Notes: generated by a model not told the origin, from the sequence alone. DNA of 64,000 nt from Streptomyces sp. Act143 (GCF_003143935.1 NZ_QFRX01000001.1:5331383-5395382), one strand, 5' to 3'; numbered from the stretch's first letter, positions 25,356 to 33,833 are shown. Translations and numbers: made by a program.

Positions 25356-26045
25356 TCACGCAGCTGGGTGTCGGTCCGTCCGAGCAGCGGCGAGGTCGAC
25401 ACGCGACGGATGGGGAGTCGCCCGTACGGCATTACCGCGGGCGGCTCCGTCAGGTCTCGCCCTGCGCTGACGGCACGGGACGCCCACAGGCGCATGGCAC
25501 CAATCGCATCGGACGCCGAGCGCATCGGGAACACCTTCGGCGACGGCGGCCTCGCGCGCGGCGCGGGTCGGGCGGTAGCGGGCCAGCTCGGCGCGGACGG
25601 CCGGCGGGATGCACGACCCGACCTCGCGCAGGTGCTCCTCGACGTTGCGGGGCTGGCTGCCGCTGGAGATCTGCCGGTGTGTCGAAGGGGCGGCCACACC
25701 GGCCGCGACCGCGTGCCGGGCGCGGAGCAGCTCGGCTCGCCAGGCGGCCGGGTCGTAGGGATCGGCGGCTGGGGTCGGGTCGATGTGCCGGTCGAGGCGG
25801 TCGCGTCGGTGGGCACGCCACCTGCGGACGACATCCACGGGCAGGATCGGGTATGGCGAGTCGAGCACGTGGGCCCGTATCGCCTCGCGGACGTCCCAGC
25901 CGTGGGCGGTGGCGAATGGCACGTCGTCGAGCAGTTCCTGCCACTGGGCGATCTGGTCACGGGCTTCGCCCGGGCCGGTGCGAATGGTGCGGGGGTCGAG
26001 GCGCCCGGTGTAGGCGAGGACGGCGGCGACTTCGCGTCGGTCCAA
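25356..26045 (-). CDS. Hypothetical element protein with Cys/His motif
   Basis: 229 residues of unknown function. Near the C-terminus it has CDWCHAPVGVPCRQRR, a short Cys/His motif similar to zinc-binding knuckles found in proteins of actinomycete integrative elements. The start is TTG at 26045, 7 nt after the stop of the upstream gene, with GGAG 10 nt before it. It is part of the minus-strand operon leading to the DUF2637, MobC and relaxase genes. Confidence 0.6.
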   Translation of the reverse strand: MDRREVAAVLAYTGRLDPRTIRTGPGEARDQIAQWQELLDDVPFATAHGWDVREAIRAHVLDSPYPILPVDVVRRWRAHRRDRLDRHIDPTPAADPYDPAAWRAELLRARHAVAAGVAAPSTHRQISSGSQPRNVEEHLREVGSCIPPAVRAELARYRPTRAAREAAVAEGVPDALGVRCDWCHAPVGVPCRQRRARPDGAARGNAVRATPHPSRVDLAAARTDRHPAA

Positions 26046-26052
26046 AGGCGGG

Positions 26053-26904
26053 TTACTCCGTTCCTGTCGGTTCGTCGAGGGCGGCGAGCAGCGCGGCCAT
26101 GTGCGCCTCGGAGCGAGTCATGCCGGTGCTGGAGGTGCCGGTGGGGGTTCCGCCGGGCAGGGCGTAGAGGTTGGGACGGCCTGGAGTGGGGGTGTGTTCC
26201 CGGGCGATCCACGCGCGCCAGTCGGCGGCCCACGCGGCGGCCGTGCGCGGTGCCCAGGCGGCCCGGTAGGTGCGCCACTTCTCGTCAGCGTCTTGCAGGG
26301 CCTCTTCGCCGAGTCGGTCGAGATGGCCGTGGTGCCGCAGCCAGGAGTGCGCGTCATCGTCGATCTCCCACTCGCTGGCGGAGATGAGCGGGGCAGAGCT
26401 GCTGCTGCTCTTACCGTTCACCTTCGGTTCTCTTCTGTTCTGGGGGTCGGAATCCGCACCCCCTCCGGGTCGGAATCTGACCCCCCTGGGGGCCGGATTC
26501 TGCTCCCCCGGGTCGGATTCCGCCCCCCCTTCGAGGTGTTCGGCAGGGTCGGATTCTGACCCCCCGAGGGTCGGATTCTGACCCCCTTGCAGGGCCGGAT
26601 CCCGCTCCCCCTCCAGAGGCTGATCGGCGAGGAACCGGGCGGCGACCGGCAGGACGTAGTACGTCTCTCCTCGTGGCCCCTTGCGGCCGGGAAGCTGCAC
26701 CAGCTCACCGCTGGCGATCAGCTTGGCCAGCGCATCACGCACGGCCGTACGGGAGGCGTTGGCACGCTTCATCAGGGTGGGCACGGACGCGTACGCGACG
26801 CAGTGCCGGTCGCGGCACCGGTCGGCGATCAGGGCGAGGACCATACGAGCGGTGCCCTTGTTGTCGCTGTGGTCCCACACCCATTCGCGGGCGTCGTAGC
26901 TCAT
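26053..26904 (-). CDS. Helix-turn-helix protein, possible replication initiator
   Basis: 283 residues. A winged-helix-like N-terminus (TARMVLALIADRCRD, then ASVPTLMKRANASRTAVRDALAKLIASGEL, residues about 20-70) resembles the helix-turn-helix domains of phage and plasmid replication proteins. A repetitive, low-complexity linker (about 97-155) is encoded by seven iteron-like DNA repeats. The C-terminal part is unassigned. ATG at 26904 follows TAGGAG. It heads the transfer operon of the element. Confidence 0.6.
   Translation of the reverse strand: MSYDAREWVWDHSDNKGTARMVLALIADRCRDRHCVAYASVPTLMKRANASRTAVRDALAKLIASGELVQLPGRKGPRGETYYVLPVAARFLADQPLEGERDPALQGGQNPTLGGSESDPAEHLEGGAESDPGEQNPAPRGVRFRPGGGADSDPQNRREPKVNGKSSSSSAPLISASEWEIDDDAHSWLRHHGHLDRLGEEALQDADEKWRTYRAAWAPRTAAAWAADWRAWIAREHTPTPGRPNLYALPGGTPTGTSSTGMTRSEAHMAALLAALDEPTGTE
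26444..26610. repeat. Seven imperfect palindromic iteron-like repeats
   Basis: Seven copies of a ~17-20 bp unit close to GGGTCGGATTCTGACCC begin at 26444, 26467, 26490, 26510, 26546, 26568 and 26592. Each unit is itself an imperfect palindrome. They lie inside the coding region of the HTH protein. Iterons inside a rep gene are a known origin layout; the alternative is a repetitive protein linker. Confidence 0.65.
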
Positions 26905-27137
26905 CGGGTGGCGGCTCCTAGGTGAGGGCGTGGAGGTGCGGTCGCCCCTTGTCGGGCGGTGCACAGGGAGGGGGTGGCACACCACCCCGGACCGGAAGCG
27001 CGGGGGAGGGCTGGTGGCGTCTTATAGCCAAGACGGCCACATCCATGCCGCACAAGTCCAGCATTCCGCCGGGAAATCAGACAGCTGACGGCGAACACCT
27101 ATTGCGAGCAAGGCATCCCGAAAACTGTAAACCCGAA

Positions 27138-27153
27138 TCGCCGGTTGCCGAAA
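27138..27153. promoter_or_regulatory. Distal copy of TCGCCGGTTRCCGAAA
   Basis: TCGCCGGTTGCCGAAA, repeated at 27346-27361 with one change. Both copies lie in the 460-bp gap between the transfer operon (minus) and the XRE gene (plus), so one repressor may control both directions. The gap holds no other gene. Confidence 0.45.
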
Positions 27154-27345
27154 TAATGCCCCGTCAGATGAAGCCAGAAGGATCACATCGGTAGACCGTT
27201 GACCTTCGCTGCGACGTCAAGCTACAACACAACACCCCACGTCAGAGCAGGCCGCCGAGCCGATCGAGGTAACGCGCGACGGGCACCAGAACCCCAGCGC
27301 AGAGACAACGCACGCCGGTCCGCCGGGCCGCAACATAGCCGACGA

Positions 27346-27367
27346 TCGCCGGTTACCGAAACCGGCG
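27346..27367. promoter_or_regulatory. Dyad operator upstream of the XRE gene
   Basis: CGCCGGTT (27347-27354) and AACCGGCG (27360-27367) form an 8-bp perfect inverted repeat with 5-nt spacer just upstream of the small XRE gene, whose product is the likely binder. Confidence 0.55.
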
Positions 27368-27389
27368 AGTGCAATCTACAAATGGAGCC

Positions 27390-27647
27390 ATGGCAGCACG
27401 ATCCCTGGAAATCGGACCGGCCGGAATACGGACCGCCCGCATCATAGAAATCCTCCGCACCGAACGCGGCCTCGCCCAGCGCGAGCTCGCCGCCCGCGTC
27501 ACCGCCCTGGGCCGTCCGATGACCAACACCATGCTGTCCCGCATCGAACGCGCCCAACGCCGCTGCGACATCGACGACCTCGTCGCTCTCGCCCAGGCCC
27601 TGCGGGTCTCGCCCCTGGATCTCCTCCAAGGGATCCGAGCCGCGTAG
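27390..27647 (+). CDS. Small XRE family regulator of the element
   Basis: 85 residues, almost entirely a Cro/CI-type helix-turn-helix (RTERGLAQRELAARVTALG, then TMLSRIERAQRRCDIDDL). It lacks a ligand domain. ATG at 27390 has GGAG very close; a GTG at 27369 is an alternative but overlaps the dyad operator. It sits upstream of excisionase and integrase genes and probably keeps the element silent. Confidence 0.75.
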   Translation: MAARSLEIGPAGIRTARIIEILRTERGLAQRELAARVTALGRPMTNTMLSRIERAQRRCDIDDLVALAQALRVSPLDLLQGIRAA

Positions 27648-27767
27648 CCCAGACGGCTCCCGCCGAACCAACCCCCCGAGTAAAGGACTTACCGCCCTTG
27701 CGTCGACCCGCAATCCCCCGCGCCTTGATCCGATCCCTGCGAACCACCGCGCAGGAGGTGACCGCGC

Positions 27768-27980
27768 ATGGCTGACCGCCTCCTGACCGTGGCTGAGGCC
27801 GGCGAAATGCTCGGCACGGGCGAGCGCTTCGTCCGCCGCCTGATCGCCGAACGCCGCATCCGCTACGTGAAGCTCGGCCGCCCGGTCCGCGTCCCCGAGA
27901 GCGCGATCACCGAGTACGTCGCGGCGCGCACCGTCGAGCCGGTCCGCCGTGTCCGTACCCGTTACGGGAAGGCGGCCTGA
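27768..27980 (+). CDS. Excisionase family DNA-binding protein
   Basis: 70 residues, a winged-helix excisionase/MerR-like fold: LLTVAEAGEMLGTGERFVRRLIAERRIRYVKLGRPVRVPES. A perfect AGGAGGTGA precedes the ATG. It ends with TGATG, overlapping the integrase start by one base. It should steer the integrase toward excision by bending the att site. Confidence 0.88.
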   Translation: MADRLLTVAEAGEMLGTGERFVRRLIAERRIRYVKLGRPVRVPESAITEYVAARTVEPVRRVRTRYGKAA

Positions 27981-29128
27981 TGGCGGGACGCAAGCCGCAG
28001 CGGCGGCGCGAGTTCGGCACGACCCGCAAGCTCCCCTCCGGTCGGTGGCAGGCCCGCTACATCGGCCCGGACGGGCAGCGGCACACCGCCCCGGAGACGT
28101 TCGAGATCAAGTCCGACGCCCAGGACTGGCTCAACCTCGTCCGCGCGGACATTGAGCGGGACGTATGGCGCGATCCGGACGCCGGTGCGGTCAACTTCGA
28201 GAAATACGCGTTGCGTTGGATGGAGGAGCGCGGCCTGGCCCCGACCACGCTCGACCGCTACGACGGCCTCCTCCGTCTCCACATCCTGCCGACGTTCGGC
28301 GCCAAGGACCTGGACGGGATATCCCCGCCCGCCGTCCGCACCTGGCGAGCCGAGCGCCTGAAGGCGACCGGCGCCACCACGGTCGCCAAGTCGTACCGCC
28401 TGCTGAAGGCCATCCTTCAGACGGCGGTCGACGACGACCTGCTCCGGAGCAACCCGTGCCGCATCAAGGGCGCCGGCAAGGAGGAGGCCGACGAACGCCC
28501 CACCGCCACCATCGAGCAGGTCTTCGACCTCGCCGACGCCATGGGCCCACGCTGGCGCCTGATGGTCCTGCTCGGCGCCTTCGCCTCCCTCCGCCCGGAG
28601 GAGCTGGCGGAACTGCGCCGTCGCAGTGTCGATGTTGACGAATGCTCCCTGCGCATCACACAGGCGTCCCCGGAGCTGACTAACGGCAGGCGCGTTACCG
28701 GCGACCCCAAGACCCGGGCGGGCAAGCGCACCGTCTACCTGCCCGACTTCCTGCTCCCGGAGCTTCGCCGCCACCTCCAGTGGTTCGCCGAGAAGGAGCG
28801 GGACGGCCTCCTCTTCGTCGGCGAGAAGGGTGCCCCCTTCCGCCGCTCGACCTTCGGCCGCAAGTGGCGCAGGGCGAGGACGAAGGTTGGCATGCCGGAG
28901 AACTTCCGCTTCTACGACCTCCGCCACACCGGCAACACCCTGGCCGCCGACACCGGAGCCAAGCTCAAGGACCTCATGGTCCGCGCCGGCCAGTCCTCGG
29001 AGCGGGCTCAGCTGATCTATCAGCACTCGACGGCGAGGCACCAGCGCAGGCTGGCTCAGGGCATAGATGCCGAGGTACGCCGACAACAGAAGGGAGCGAA
29101 CGGCGGTACGGCGGTTCGTCGGGCGTGA
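27980..29128 (+). CDS. Tyrosine integrase
   Basis: 382 residues. A core-binding domain (about 60-160: NFEKYALRWMEERGLAPTTLDRY) precedes the catalytic domain. Catalytic residues that can be placed: Arg in GAFASLRPEELAEL (~206), the conserved LRHTGNTLAA (His-x-x-x region, ~313) and Tyr in LIYQHSTARHQRRL (~347). Such enzymes insert elements into tRNA genes or other att sites. The att core of this element was not found at either end of the segment; the tRNA-Gly repeats at 2583 and 58134 are the only tRNA-type candidates in the window. Confidence 0.92.
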   Translation: MAGRKPQRRREFGTTRKLPSGRWQARYIGPDGQRHTAPETFEIKSDAQDWLNLVRADIERDVWRDPDAGAVNFEKYALRWMEERGLAPTTLDRYDGLLRLHILPTFGAKDLDGISPPAVRTWRAERLKATGATTVAKSYRLLKAILQTAVDDDLLRSNPCRIKGAGKEEADERPTATIEQVFDLADAMGPRWRLMVLLGAFASLRPEELAELRRRSVDVDECSLRITQASPELTNGRRVTGDPKTRAGKRTVYLPDFLLPELRRHLQWFAEKERDGLLFVGEKGAPFRRSTFGRKWRRARTKVGMPENFRFYDLRHTGNTLAADTGAKLKDLMVRAGQSSERAQLIYQHSTARHQRRLAQGIDAEVRRQQKGANGGTAVRRA

Positions 29129-29158
29129 CCGTGAGGTCCGTGTGTGGGTCCGGCGAGG

Positions 29159-29503
29159 TCAGTCGTCGACGAGTTCCGCGAGTTGTTCGGCGGCAGTGGT
29201 GTTGCCCTGGGCGGCCAGCCGCCTCAGCTCCTCCAGGTTCTCCTGCTCGGTGGCCAGTTGGATCAGCTCGTCGGTGGCCGTGGCGTTGCCGCCGTCGGAG
29301 AGCCGCCGGAGTTCTTCGAGATCGCCTTGCTCCGAGGCGAGTTGGACGAGTTCGTCGGCGGCGTCAGAGTTGCCCGTCTCTGCGAGGCGGCGCAGTTCGT
29401 CGAGGTCGCCGTGTTCCGCGGCGAGCTGGATGAGTTCGTCGGTGGCGTCGGTGTCACCGTTCTCGGCGCGTTCCCGAAGGTCGGACAGGTCGGGTTCAGG
29501 CAT
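29159..29503 (-). CDS. Helical repeat protein
   Basis: 114 residues built from four copies of a ~24-residue unit, GN/GD-x-x-A-x-DEL-x-QLA-x-E-x-GDL-x-ELRRLA. The repeats should form paired helices as in TPR/HEAT-like arrays, probably a protein-interaction scaffold. No signal or membrane segment. It is convergent with the integrase and followed on the same strand by a MarR/GbsR gene 27 nt away (upstream). No function known. Confidence 0.65.
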   Translation of the reverse strand: MPEPDLSDLRERAENGDTDATDELIQLAAEHGDLDELRRLAETGNSDAADELVQLASEQGDLEELRRLSDGGNATATDELIQLATEQENLEELRRLAAQGNTTAAEQLAELVDD

Positions 29504-29529
29504 GGCGGGCAACCTTTCCGCGGTGGTGG

Positions 29530-30048
29530 TCATGGGCCGGTCGACCCTGCTGTTCGCTGGGGCCGTCCGAGGCGTCCCGAGGCGCGTAGTTCGTCGCGGT
29601 GTGCCTGCCACTCGTCCACCAGCTTGGGCAGGCGTTCCGCCAGGAACTCGGCCAGCGCGATCATTTCCTCGATCGGCGCACGGCGTTCCGGCGGAGCTTC
29701 GGAGAGGAGGGCCAGGCCCTCGCGGAAGAGCGCGGCGTGTTCCTGGTGGACGGCCGCGTCGAAGTTCTGCGGCTGGTGGCTGTCTGGGTTCAGGCTCACG
29801 CGGTCCATGCGCTGACCGGCGGCGCGGGTGCGCCGGGCGATGCCGTAGTTCTCCAGCAGTTTGACCGCCCCGGTGATGGCGCTGCGGCTGGCCAGCAGGG
29901 CCTCGGTCAGCTCGTCGATGGTCTGCTGAGGCGGATCGCATACGAGGAGGTGGCCGAGCAGCCGCCCGGCCATGGGCGGGAAGCCGTACTGCCGGGCGTA
30001 GAAGCGGCCCACGTGCTCCGCGAAGAGTAGTTGCGCGTCGTTCGGCAC
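29530..30048 (-). CDS. MarR/GbsR-like transcriptional regulator
   Basis: 172 residues from the preferred GTG (30048). The winged helix is at about residues 20-85 (PMAGRLLGHLLVCDPPQQTIDELTEALLASRSAITGAVKLLENYGI). The helical tail resembles GbsR-type regulators, which govern osmoprotectant genes in other bacteria. Starts further upstream (30096 to 30117) are open but would translate through the 11-bp palindrome 30071-30102, better read as an operator. The gene immediately precedes the helical repeat protein gene, likely an operon. Confidence 0.78.
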   Translation of the reverse strand: MPNDAQLLFAEHVGRFYARQYGFPPMAGRLLGHLLVCDPPQQTIDELTEALLASRSAITGAVKLLENYGIARRTRAAGQRMDRVSLNPDSHQPQNFDAAVHQEHAALFREGLALLSEAPPERRAPIEEMIALAEFLAERLPKLVDEWQAHRDELRASGRLGRPQRTAGSTGP

Positions 30049-30070
30049 GCTCTCGACCGTAGCAGGTTTG

Positions 30071-30102
30071 GCTGAGATGACGAATATTTCTGTCATCTCA
30101 GC
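30071..30102. promoter_or_regulatory. 11-bp palindromic operator of the MarR/GbsR gene
   Basis: GCTGAGATGAC (30071-30081) is an exact inverse of GTCATCTCAGC (30092-30102), spacer 10 bp, 23 bp upstream of the preferred start. Most likely an autoregulatory site. Confidence 0.65.
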
Positions 30103-30160
30103 CATGGGTCGTCTCACTCGGCCAGGAAAGCGGATCAGGAAGGAGGATCAAGAAAGCGGG

Positions 30161-30682
30161 TCAGGAAAGCCCAGACGCCTTGAGCACCGCCCGAGCGGTC
30201 TCGCCGTCGATGTCGCGGCCGAGCCGGTCCAGGACGTCCCCGCCGTGCAGCAGGGTGCCGTGTGCGACGGAACGCCGGACGCCGGTGTCGAGTTCGTGCC
30301 AGATCAGGGGGTTGGCGGCGAGGACGCGAGGGTCCAGTTCCAGGCGGTGGCCGTACGCGTCCCGCAGGACCAAGCGGGGCGAGACGCCGTCGTACCGCCA
30401 TACGGTGGTCAGCGCGTCCGTGCGCACCATCTGCCGACGCCACGGGCCCCGCACCGCCAGCCAGCCGGTGCCCGCCGTCACCCGGGCCGGCAGCAGGACG
30501 ATGAAGAGGGCGGCCGACAGGCCGAGCCACAACAGGGCACGCGGGGGTGACAGTGTGCCGGCGTCCCAGTCGACCAGCAGGGACGTGGCGCCGAACAGCG
30601 CGGCGCAGCCCGTCGCGAGCATGGCGCCGCCACGCCAGTGGCGGTCACCGGCCCGGGCCCACCGGTCGTCGGGACGTCGCAT
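30161..30682 (-). CDS. Membrane protein with PH-like domain
   Basis: About 173 residues from ATG 30682. Two hydrophobic segments (AMLATGCAALFGATSLLV, then LLWLGLSAALFIVLLPARV) are followed by a beta-rich part (TAGTGWLAVRGPW; DAYGHRLELDPRVLAANPLIWHEL). The gene at 42392-42949 encodes a clear paralogue with the same order. The start at 30724 is also open but would overlap an OmpR-type half-site. A four-half-site regulatory box sits 41-91 bp upstream. Function unknown; location next to K+ transport genes suggests a role in osmotic adaptation. Confidence 0.6.
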   Translation of the reverse strand: MRRPDDRWARAGDRHWRGGAMLATGCAALFGATSLLVDWDAGTLSPPRALLWLGLSAALFIVLLPARVTAGTGWLAVRGPWRRQMVRTDALTTVWRYDGVSPRLVLRDAYGHRLELDPRVLAANPLIWHELDTGVRRSVAHGTLLHGGDVLDRLGRDIDGETARAVLKASGLS

Positions 30683-30722
30683 GTCGTTGACGTTAGGCGG
30701 CCCTGCGGGCTCGGCGGCTGTC

Positions 30723-30773
30723 ACTGACGGGGCCCTGACGCCGCACAGGCGAATCCTGACGCGATCCTTACGC
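30723..30773 (-). promoter_or_regulatory. Four-half-site OmpR-type box (candidate KdpE site)
   Basis: On the minus strand the half-sites GCGTAAGG, GCGTCAGG, GCGTCAGG and CCGTCAGT begin at 30773, 30762, 30741 and 30730: offsets 0, 11, 32, 43. The same geometry occurs at 35419, 38848, 43066 and 45142. Confidence 0.75.
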
Positions 30774-30784
30774 GGGCGTCGGAC

Positions 30785-32740
30785 TCAGCCGGTGTGGACG
30801 CGGGGACGGCGGGCTCGGTCCGGTTCCGCCTCGCGCAGGACCTCTCGGGTCACCGGGGCCACCTCGCCCTGGCCGAAGAGGAAGAAGCGGAGGAAGTTGG
30901 CGAAGGGGCTGCCCTCGGTCCACTCGAAGTAGATGTGCGGGGTGCACTTCGTCGTGTCGCGGACGTGGAGGAGCAGCGCGGCCAGGGCGTTGGGGATGGA
31001 GGACGACTCCAGGGTCAGGACGCGGTAGCGGTTGTGCAGGACCTCGCCGCGGACCGTCAGGCCCGCCTCGAACTCCGAGGGGTCCAGGACCGTGACCTCC
31101 ACGAAGACGAAGTCCTCCTGCTCCGGCATGTCGTTGTCGGCCCGGATCTGCTCGATCTTGTCGCGGTACTCGGCCTTGTCCCGGTTGTCGGGCTCGTTGG
31201 CGATGAAGCGGATCTTGCGGCTGGCCATGTCCCTGATGAATCGTTCCGCCATGGGGTCGAGACTCACGCTCGTGACGCGGAGCTCGAAGGCGCGGGCCAG
31301 CCGGGAGAGGAGGGAGACCAGGATGATGCCGGCGATGAAGCAGGCGCCGATCTTGACGCCGTCCGGGCGCTCGATGACGTTGACGACCGTCGTGTAGAGG
31401 AACACCGCGGAGATGACGGCGAAGCCCCACGCCCAGTTGCGCTGGCCCGCCTTGCGCGCCGCGATCGTCACCGCGATCGCGGCCGAGCTGATCAGCACGA
31501 GGACGCCGGTGGCGTACGCGCCGCCCTGGGCGTCCACGTCGGCGTCGAAGATCCAGGTGACCAGGAAGGCGATCAGGGTGAAGACGATCACCATGGGGCG
31601 GATGGCGCGGGCCCAGTGCGGGGCCATGCCGTAGCGGGGCAGGTAGCGGGGCATCAGGTTCAGCAGGCCCGCCATCGCGGAGGCACCGGCGAACCACAGG
31701 ATGGCGATCGTGGAGACGTCGTAGACCGTGCCGAAGGCGCCGCCGAGGTAGTCGTGCGCGAGATATGCCAGGGCACGCCCGTTGGCCGGGCCGCCCTGCT
31801 CGAAGTCCTTCTCCGGGATCAGGAGGGTGGTGATGAAGCTGGTGGTGATCAGGAAGACGCTCATGATCAGGGCAGCCGTGGTGAGCAGCTTCTTGGTGTC
31901 CCTGATACGGCCCTTGGGATTCTCCTCCGTCTCGCCAGGGTCGCCCTTGACGTGCGGCATGACCGCGACGCCGGTCTCGAAGCCGGACATGCCCAGGGCG
32001 AGCTTCGGGAAGACGATCAGGGCCACGCCGATCATCACGAAGACGTTGCCGTGCTCGGCGGTCAGGGCGGTCGACCAGTCGGTGACCACATGTCCCTCGG
32101 TGATGACGTGCCATATGCCGACGATCACGACGACGACGTTGAGGCCGAGATAGACCGCCACCAGGGCGACCGCGACGCCGATCGCCTCCAGGAAGCCCTT
32201 GAGGAAGACCGCGCCGAGCAGTCCCACGAGAACGAGCGTGATCAGCATCTGCTTGTCGTGCAGGGCGCTGTTCAGGTGCGGGTTCTCGACGAGGTGGGTG
32301 GAGGCGTCCGCGGCGGACAGGGTGATGGTGATCAGGAAGTCGGTGGCGGCGAAGCCGAGCAGGGTCAGGACGAAGAGCTTGCCCTTCCAGAAGGACAGCA
32401 GGCGCTCCAGCATCGCGATCGAGCCCTCGCCGTGGGGGCTCTCCTCGGCCACCCTGCGGTACACCGGCAGCGCGCCCGCCAGGGTCACGACGACGAGGAC
32501 GATGGTCGCGATCGGGGACAGCAGGCCGGCCGCGAGGGCGGCGATGCCGGGCTGGTAGCCGAGGGTCGAGAAGTAGTCGACACCGGTCAGGCACATCACC
32601 CGGTACCAGGGCTGCCCCTTGTGCTCAAGCGCGGACTCCTGCTGCTGCGCCGGCTGCCCGTGGCCCTTGCCCATGTCGGACAGCCCCTCCAGCATCCAGG
32701 CACGCAGACGACTGGGCGGGGGGTGTTCGGTGGTGGCCAT
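30785..32740 (-). CDS. APC-superfamily permease, amino acid or K+ type
   Basis: 651 residues with about 12 membrane helices from residue 50 to 480 (the conserved first helix VMCLTGVDYFSTLGYQPGIAALAAGLL) and a cytoplasmic C-terminal domain of about 170 residues (FVFVEVTVLDPSEF). A long APC core with a soluble tail is the plan of KimA-like K+ importers and related amino-acid permeases; the ion cannot be decided by sequence alone. It has a candidate OmpR-type box ~108 bp upstream. It belongs to a set of K+/osmotic genes around kdp. Confidence 0.8.
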   Translation of the reverse strand: MATTEHPPPSRLRAWMLEGLSDMGKGHGQPAQQQESALEHKGQPWYRVMCLTGVDYFSTLGYQPGIAALAAGLLSPIATIVLVVVTLAGALPVYRRVAEESPHGEGSIAMLERLLSFWKGKLFVLTLLGFAATDFLITITLSAADASTHLVENPHLNSALHDKQMLITLVLVGLLGAVFLKGFLEAIGVAVALVAVYLGLNVVVVIVGIWHVITEGHVVTDWSTALTAEHGNVFVMIGVALIVFPKLALGMSGFETGVAVMPHVKGDPGETEENPKGRIRDTKKLLTTAALIMSVFLITTSFITTLLIPEKDFEQGGPANGRALAYLAHDYLGGAFGTVYDVSTIAILWFAGASAMAGLLNLMPRYLPRYGMAPHWARAIRPMVIVFTLIAFLVTWIFDADVDAQGGAYATGVLVLISSAAIAVTIAARKAGQRNWAWGFAVISAVFLYTTVVNVIERPDGVKIGACFIAGIILVSLLSRLARAFELRVTSVSLDPMAERFIRDMASRKIRFIANEPDNRDKAEYRDKIEQIRADNDMPEQEDFVFVEVTVLDPSEFEAGLTVRGEVLHNRYRVLTLESSSIPNALAALLLHVRDTTKCTPHIYFEWTEGSPFANFLRFFLFGQGEVAPVTREVLREAEPDRARRPRVHTG

Positions 32741-32847
32741 CGGAGGGCTCCTGGTGTGCGGCTCGTGTGCGGTCCGGCCATCACACGGACGGCGGGATCA
32801 GCGTATGCAGAGCGTGACGTCAGGGCCCATGGATGGTCCGCACGACC

Positions 32848-32898
32848 GCGTCAAGCTTGCGTTAAGACCGGCAGGCGGAGCGCTTGTGGCGCATCAGG
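32848..32898 (+). promoter_or_regulatory. OmpR-type box upstream of the APC permease gene
   Basis: Half-sites GCGTCAAG (32848), GCGTTAAG (32859), a weak GCGCTTGT (32880) and GCATCAGG (32891) at offsets 0, 11, 32, 43. Here the repeats point away from the gene, unlike most other copies. Confidence 0.6.
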
Positions 32899-32964
32899 GT
32901 GTGCGTATTTCGGTCGCGCGGGTACGGGTTGGGCCGTATGGGGGGCCGGCCGCCTCGGTGGTTC

Positions 32965-33744
32965 CTAGGCGCTGAGCCGGCGATCGCGCGCCACGGGGCT
33001 GCCGACCGCGTAGTGGACGTGCTCGCGGACCAGACGGAAGCCCGCTCTCCATGCGAGGAGACGACTGGCACGGTTGTGGACCGAGCAGTTCCAGCTGGGG
33101 GTGTGGCTCCGGGCCGTGATGTCCGCGCAGAGCGAGGTGACGCAGGCCAGGGCGAGGTGGTGGCGTCTGCGGTCGGGGACGGTGTAGACGGCCACGTCCT
33201 CGTAGCGGGTGCCGCGGAAGTACGTGCACGCCACCGCGAGGATCCGGCTGGTCCGGCCGACGGCCGCCCAGGCATGGCCCGAGGCGGCGAGCCCGGCCGG
33301 GCCGCCCCAGCTCGCCGAGAGCCAGGAGGCGTCCGGGCCCAGCGCGTGCACCGCCTCGGTGTCGGTGGCCTCCAGGCGCCTCACGGTCACGGCCATCGGG
33401 AGCGACGCGGGCAGCGGTCCGGCCTGGAGGGTCCAGGTCATGCGCTCCCAGGGGGTGAGGCGTTCGAACGCGGAGCCCAGCGCCGGGAGGAAGCGGGGCG
33501 GTGCGTCGATGCGGCAGCCGGCCAGTGGCGCCAGCGTCTCGGGGGTCAATGCGTCGGGTACGCCGCGCAGCACTACGTAGCCGGCGCAGGACGCGGCGAC
33601 GGAACTCGGCCGGATGGCGCGGTCGGCCCACCAGCGGCCGTTGCCCGTGGTCAGCACGTGCTCGCCGATCGTGGCGGGGCCGGAGGACCCCGTGGGGAAC
33701 CGCCGGCTGAGGGCGGGCAGATCAGGGGGGTGTATCTCGATCAT
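32965..33744 (-). CDS. GNAT family N-acetyltransferase-like protein
   Basis: 259 residues. The C-terminal half carries a GNAT-like fold (VACTYFRGTRYEDVAVYTVPDRRRHHLALACVTSLC, then CSVHNRASRLLAWRAGFRLVREHVHY), the last being the usual acetyl-CoA end motif. The N-terminal half is unassigned. ATG at 33744 follows GAGGTG; an in-frame GTG two codons earlier is less likely. Acceptor unknown. It lies between the KimA-type permease gene and the bL37-like mini-gene. Confidence 0.65.
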   Translation of the reverse strand: MIEIHPPDLPALSRRFPTGSSGPATIGEHVLTTGNGRWWADRAIRPSSVAASCAGYVVLRGVPDALTPETLAPLAGCRIDAPPRFLPALGSAFERLTPWERMTWTLQAGPLPASLPMAVTVRRLEATDTEAVHALGPDASWLSASWGGPAGLAASGHAWAAVGRTSRILAVACTYFRGTRYEDVAVYTVPDRRRHHLALACVTSLCADITARSHTPSWNCSVHNRASRLLAWRAGFRLVREHVHYAVGSPVARDRRLSA

Positions 33745-33833
33745 CGGCACCTCGGAGCGGAGCGGAGTGGGGTGCGGGAGGGGCGGGCGGTAGGAAGCTT
33801 GCCGTCCTCGTCACCCGCCCCGTTCGTGCTCGG

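Noticed and set aside
26444..26610. CRISPR array
   Set aside because: Repeats are imperfect, short, without unique spacers of constant length and without cas genes.
21737..29130. CGTCGGGCGT shared by the IS481 remnant and the integrase 3' end as att core
   Set aside because: Only 10 bp, inside coding sequence and common in such GC-rich DNA.
30794..32968. 724-codon plus-strand open frame
   Set aside because: Mirror frame of the APC permease; composition Asp/Gly/His-rich without motifs.
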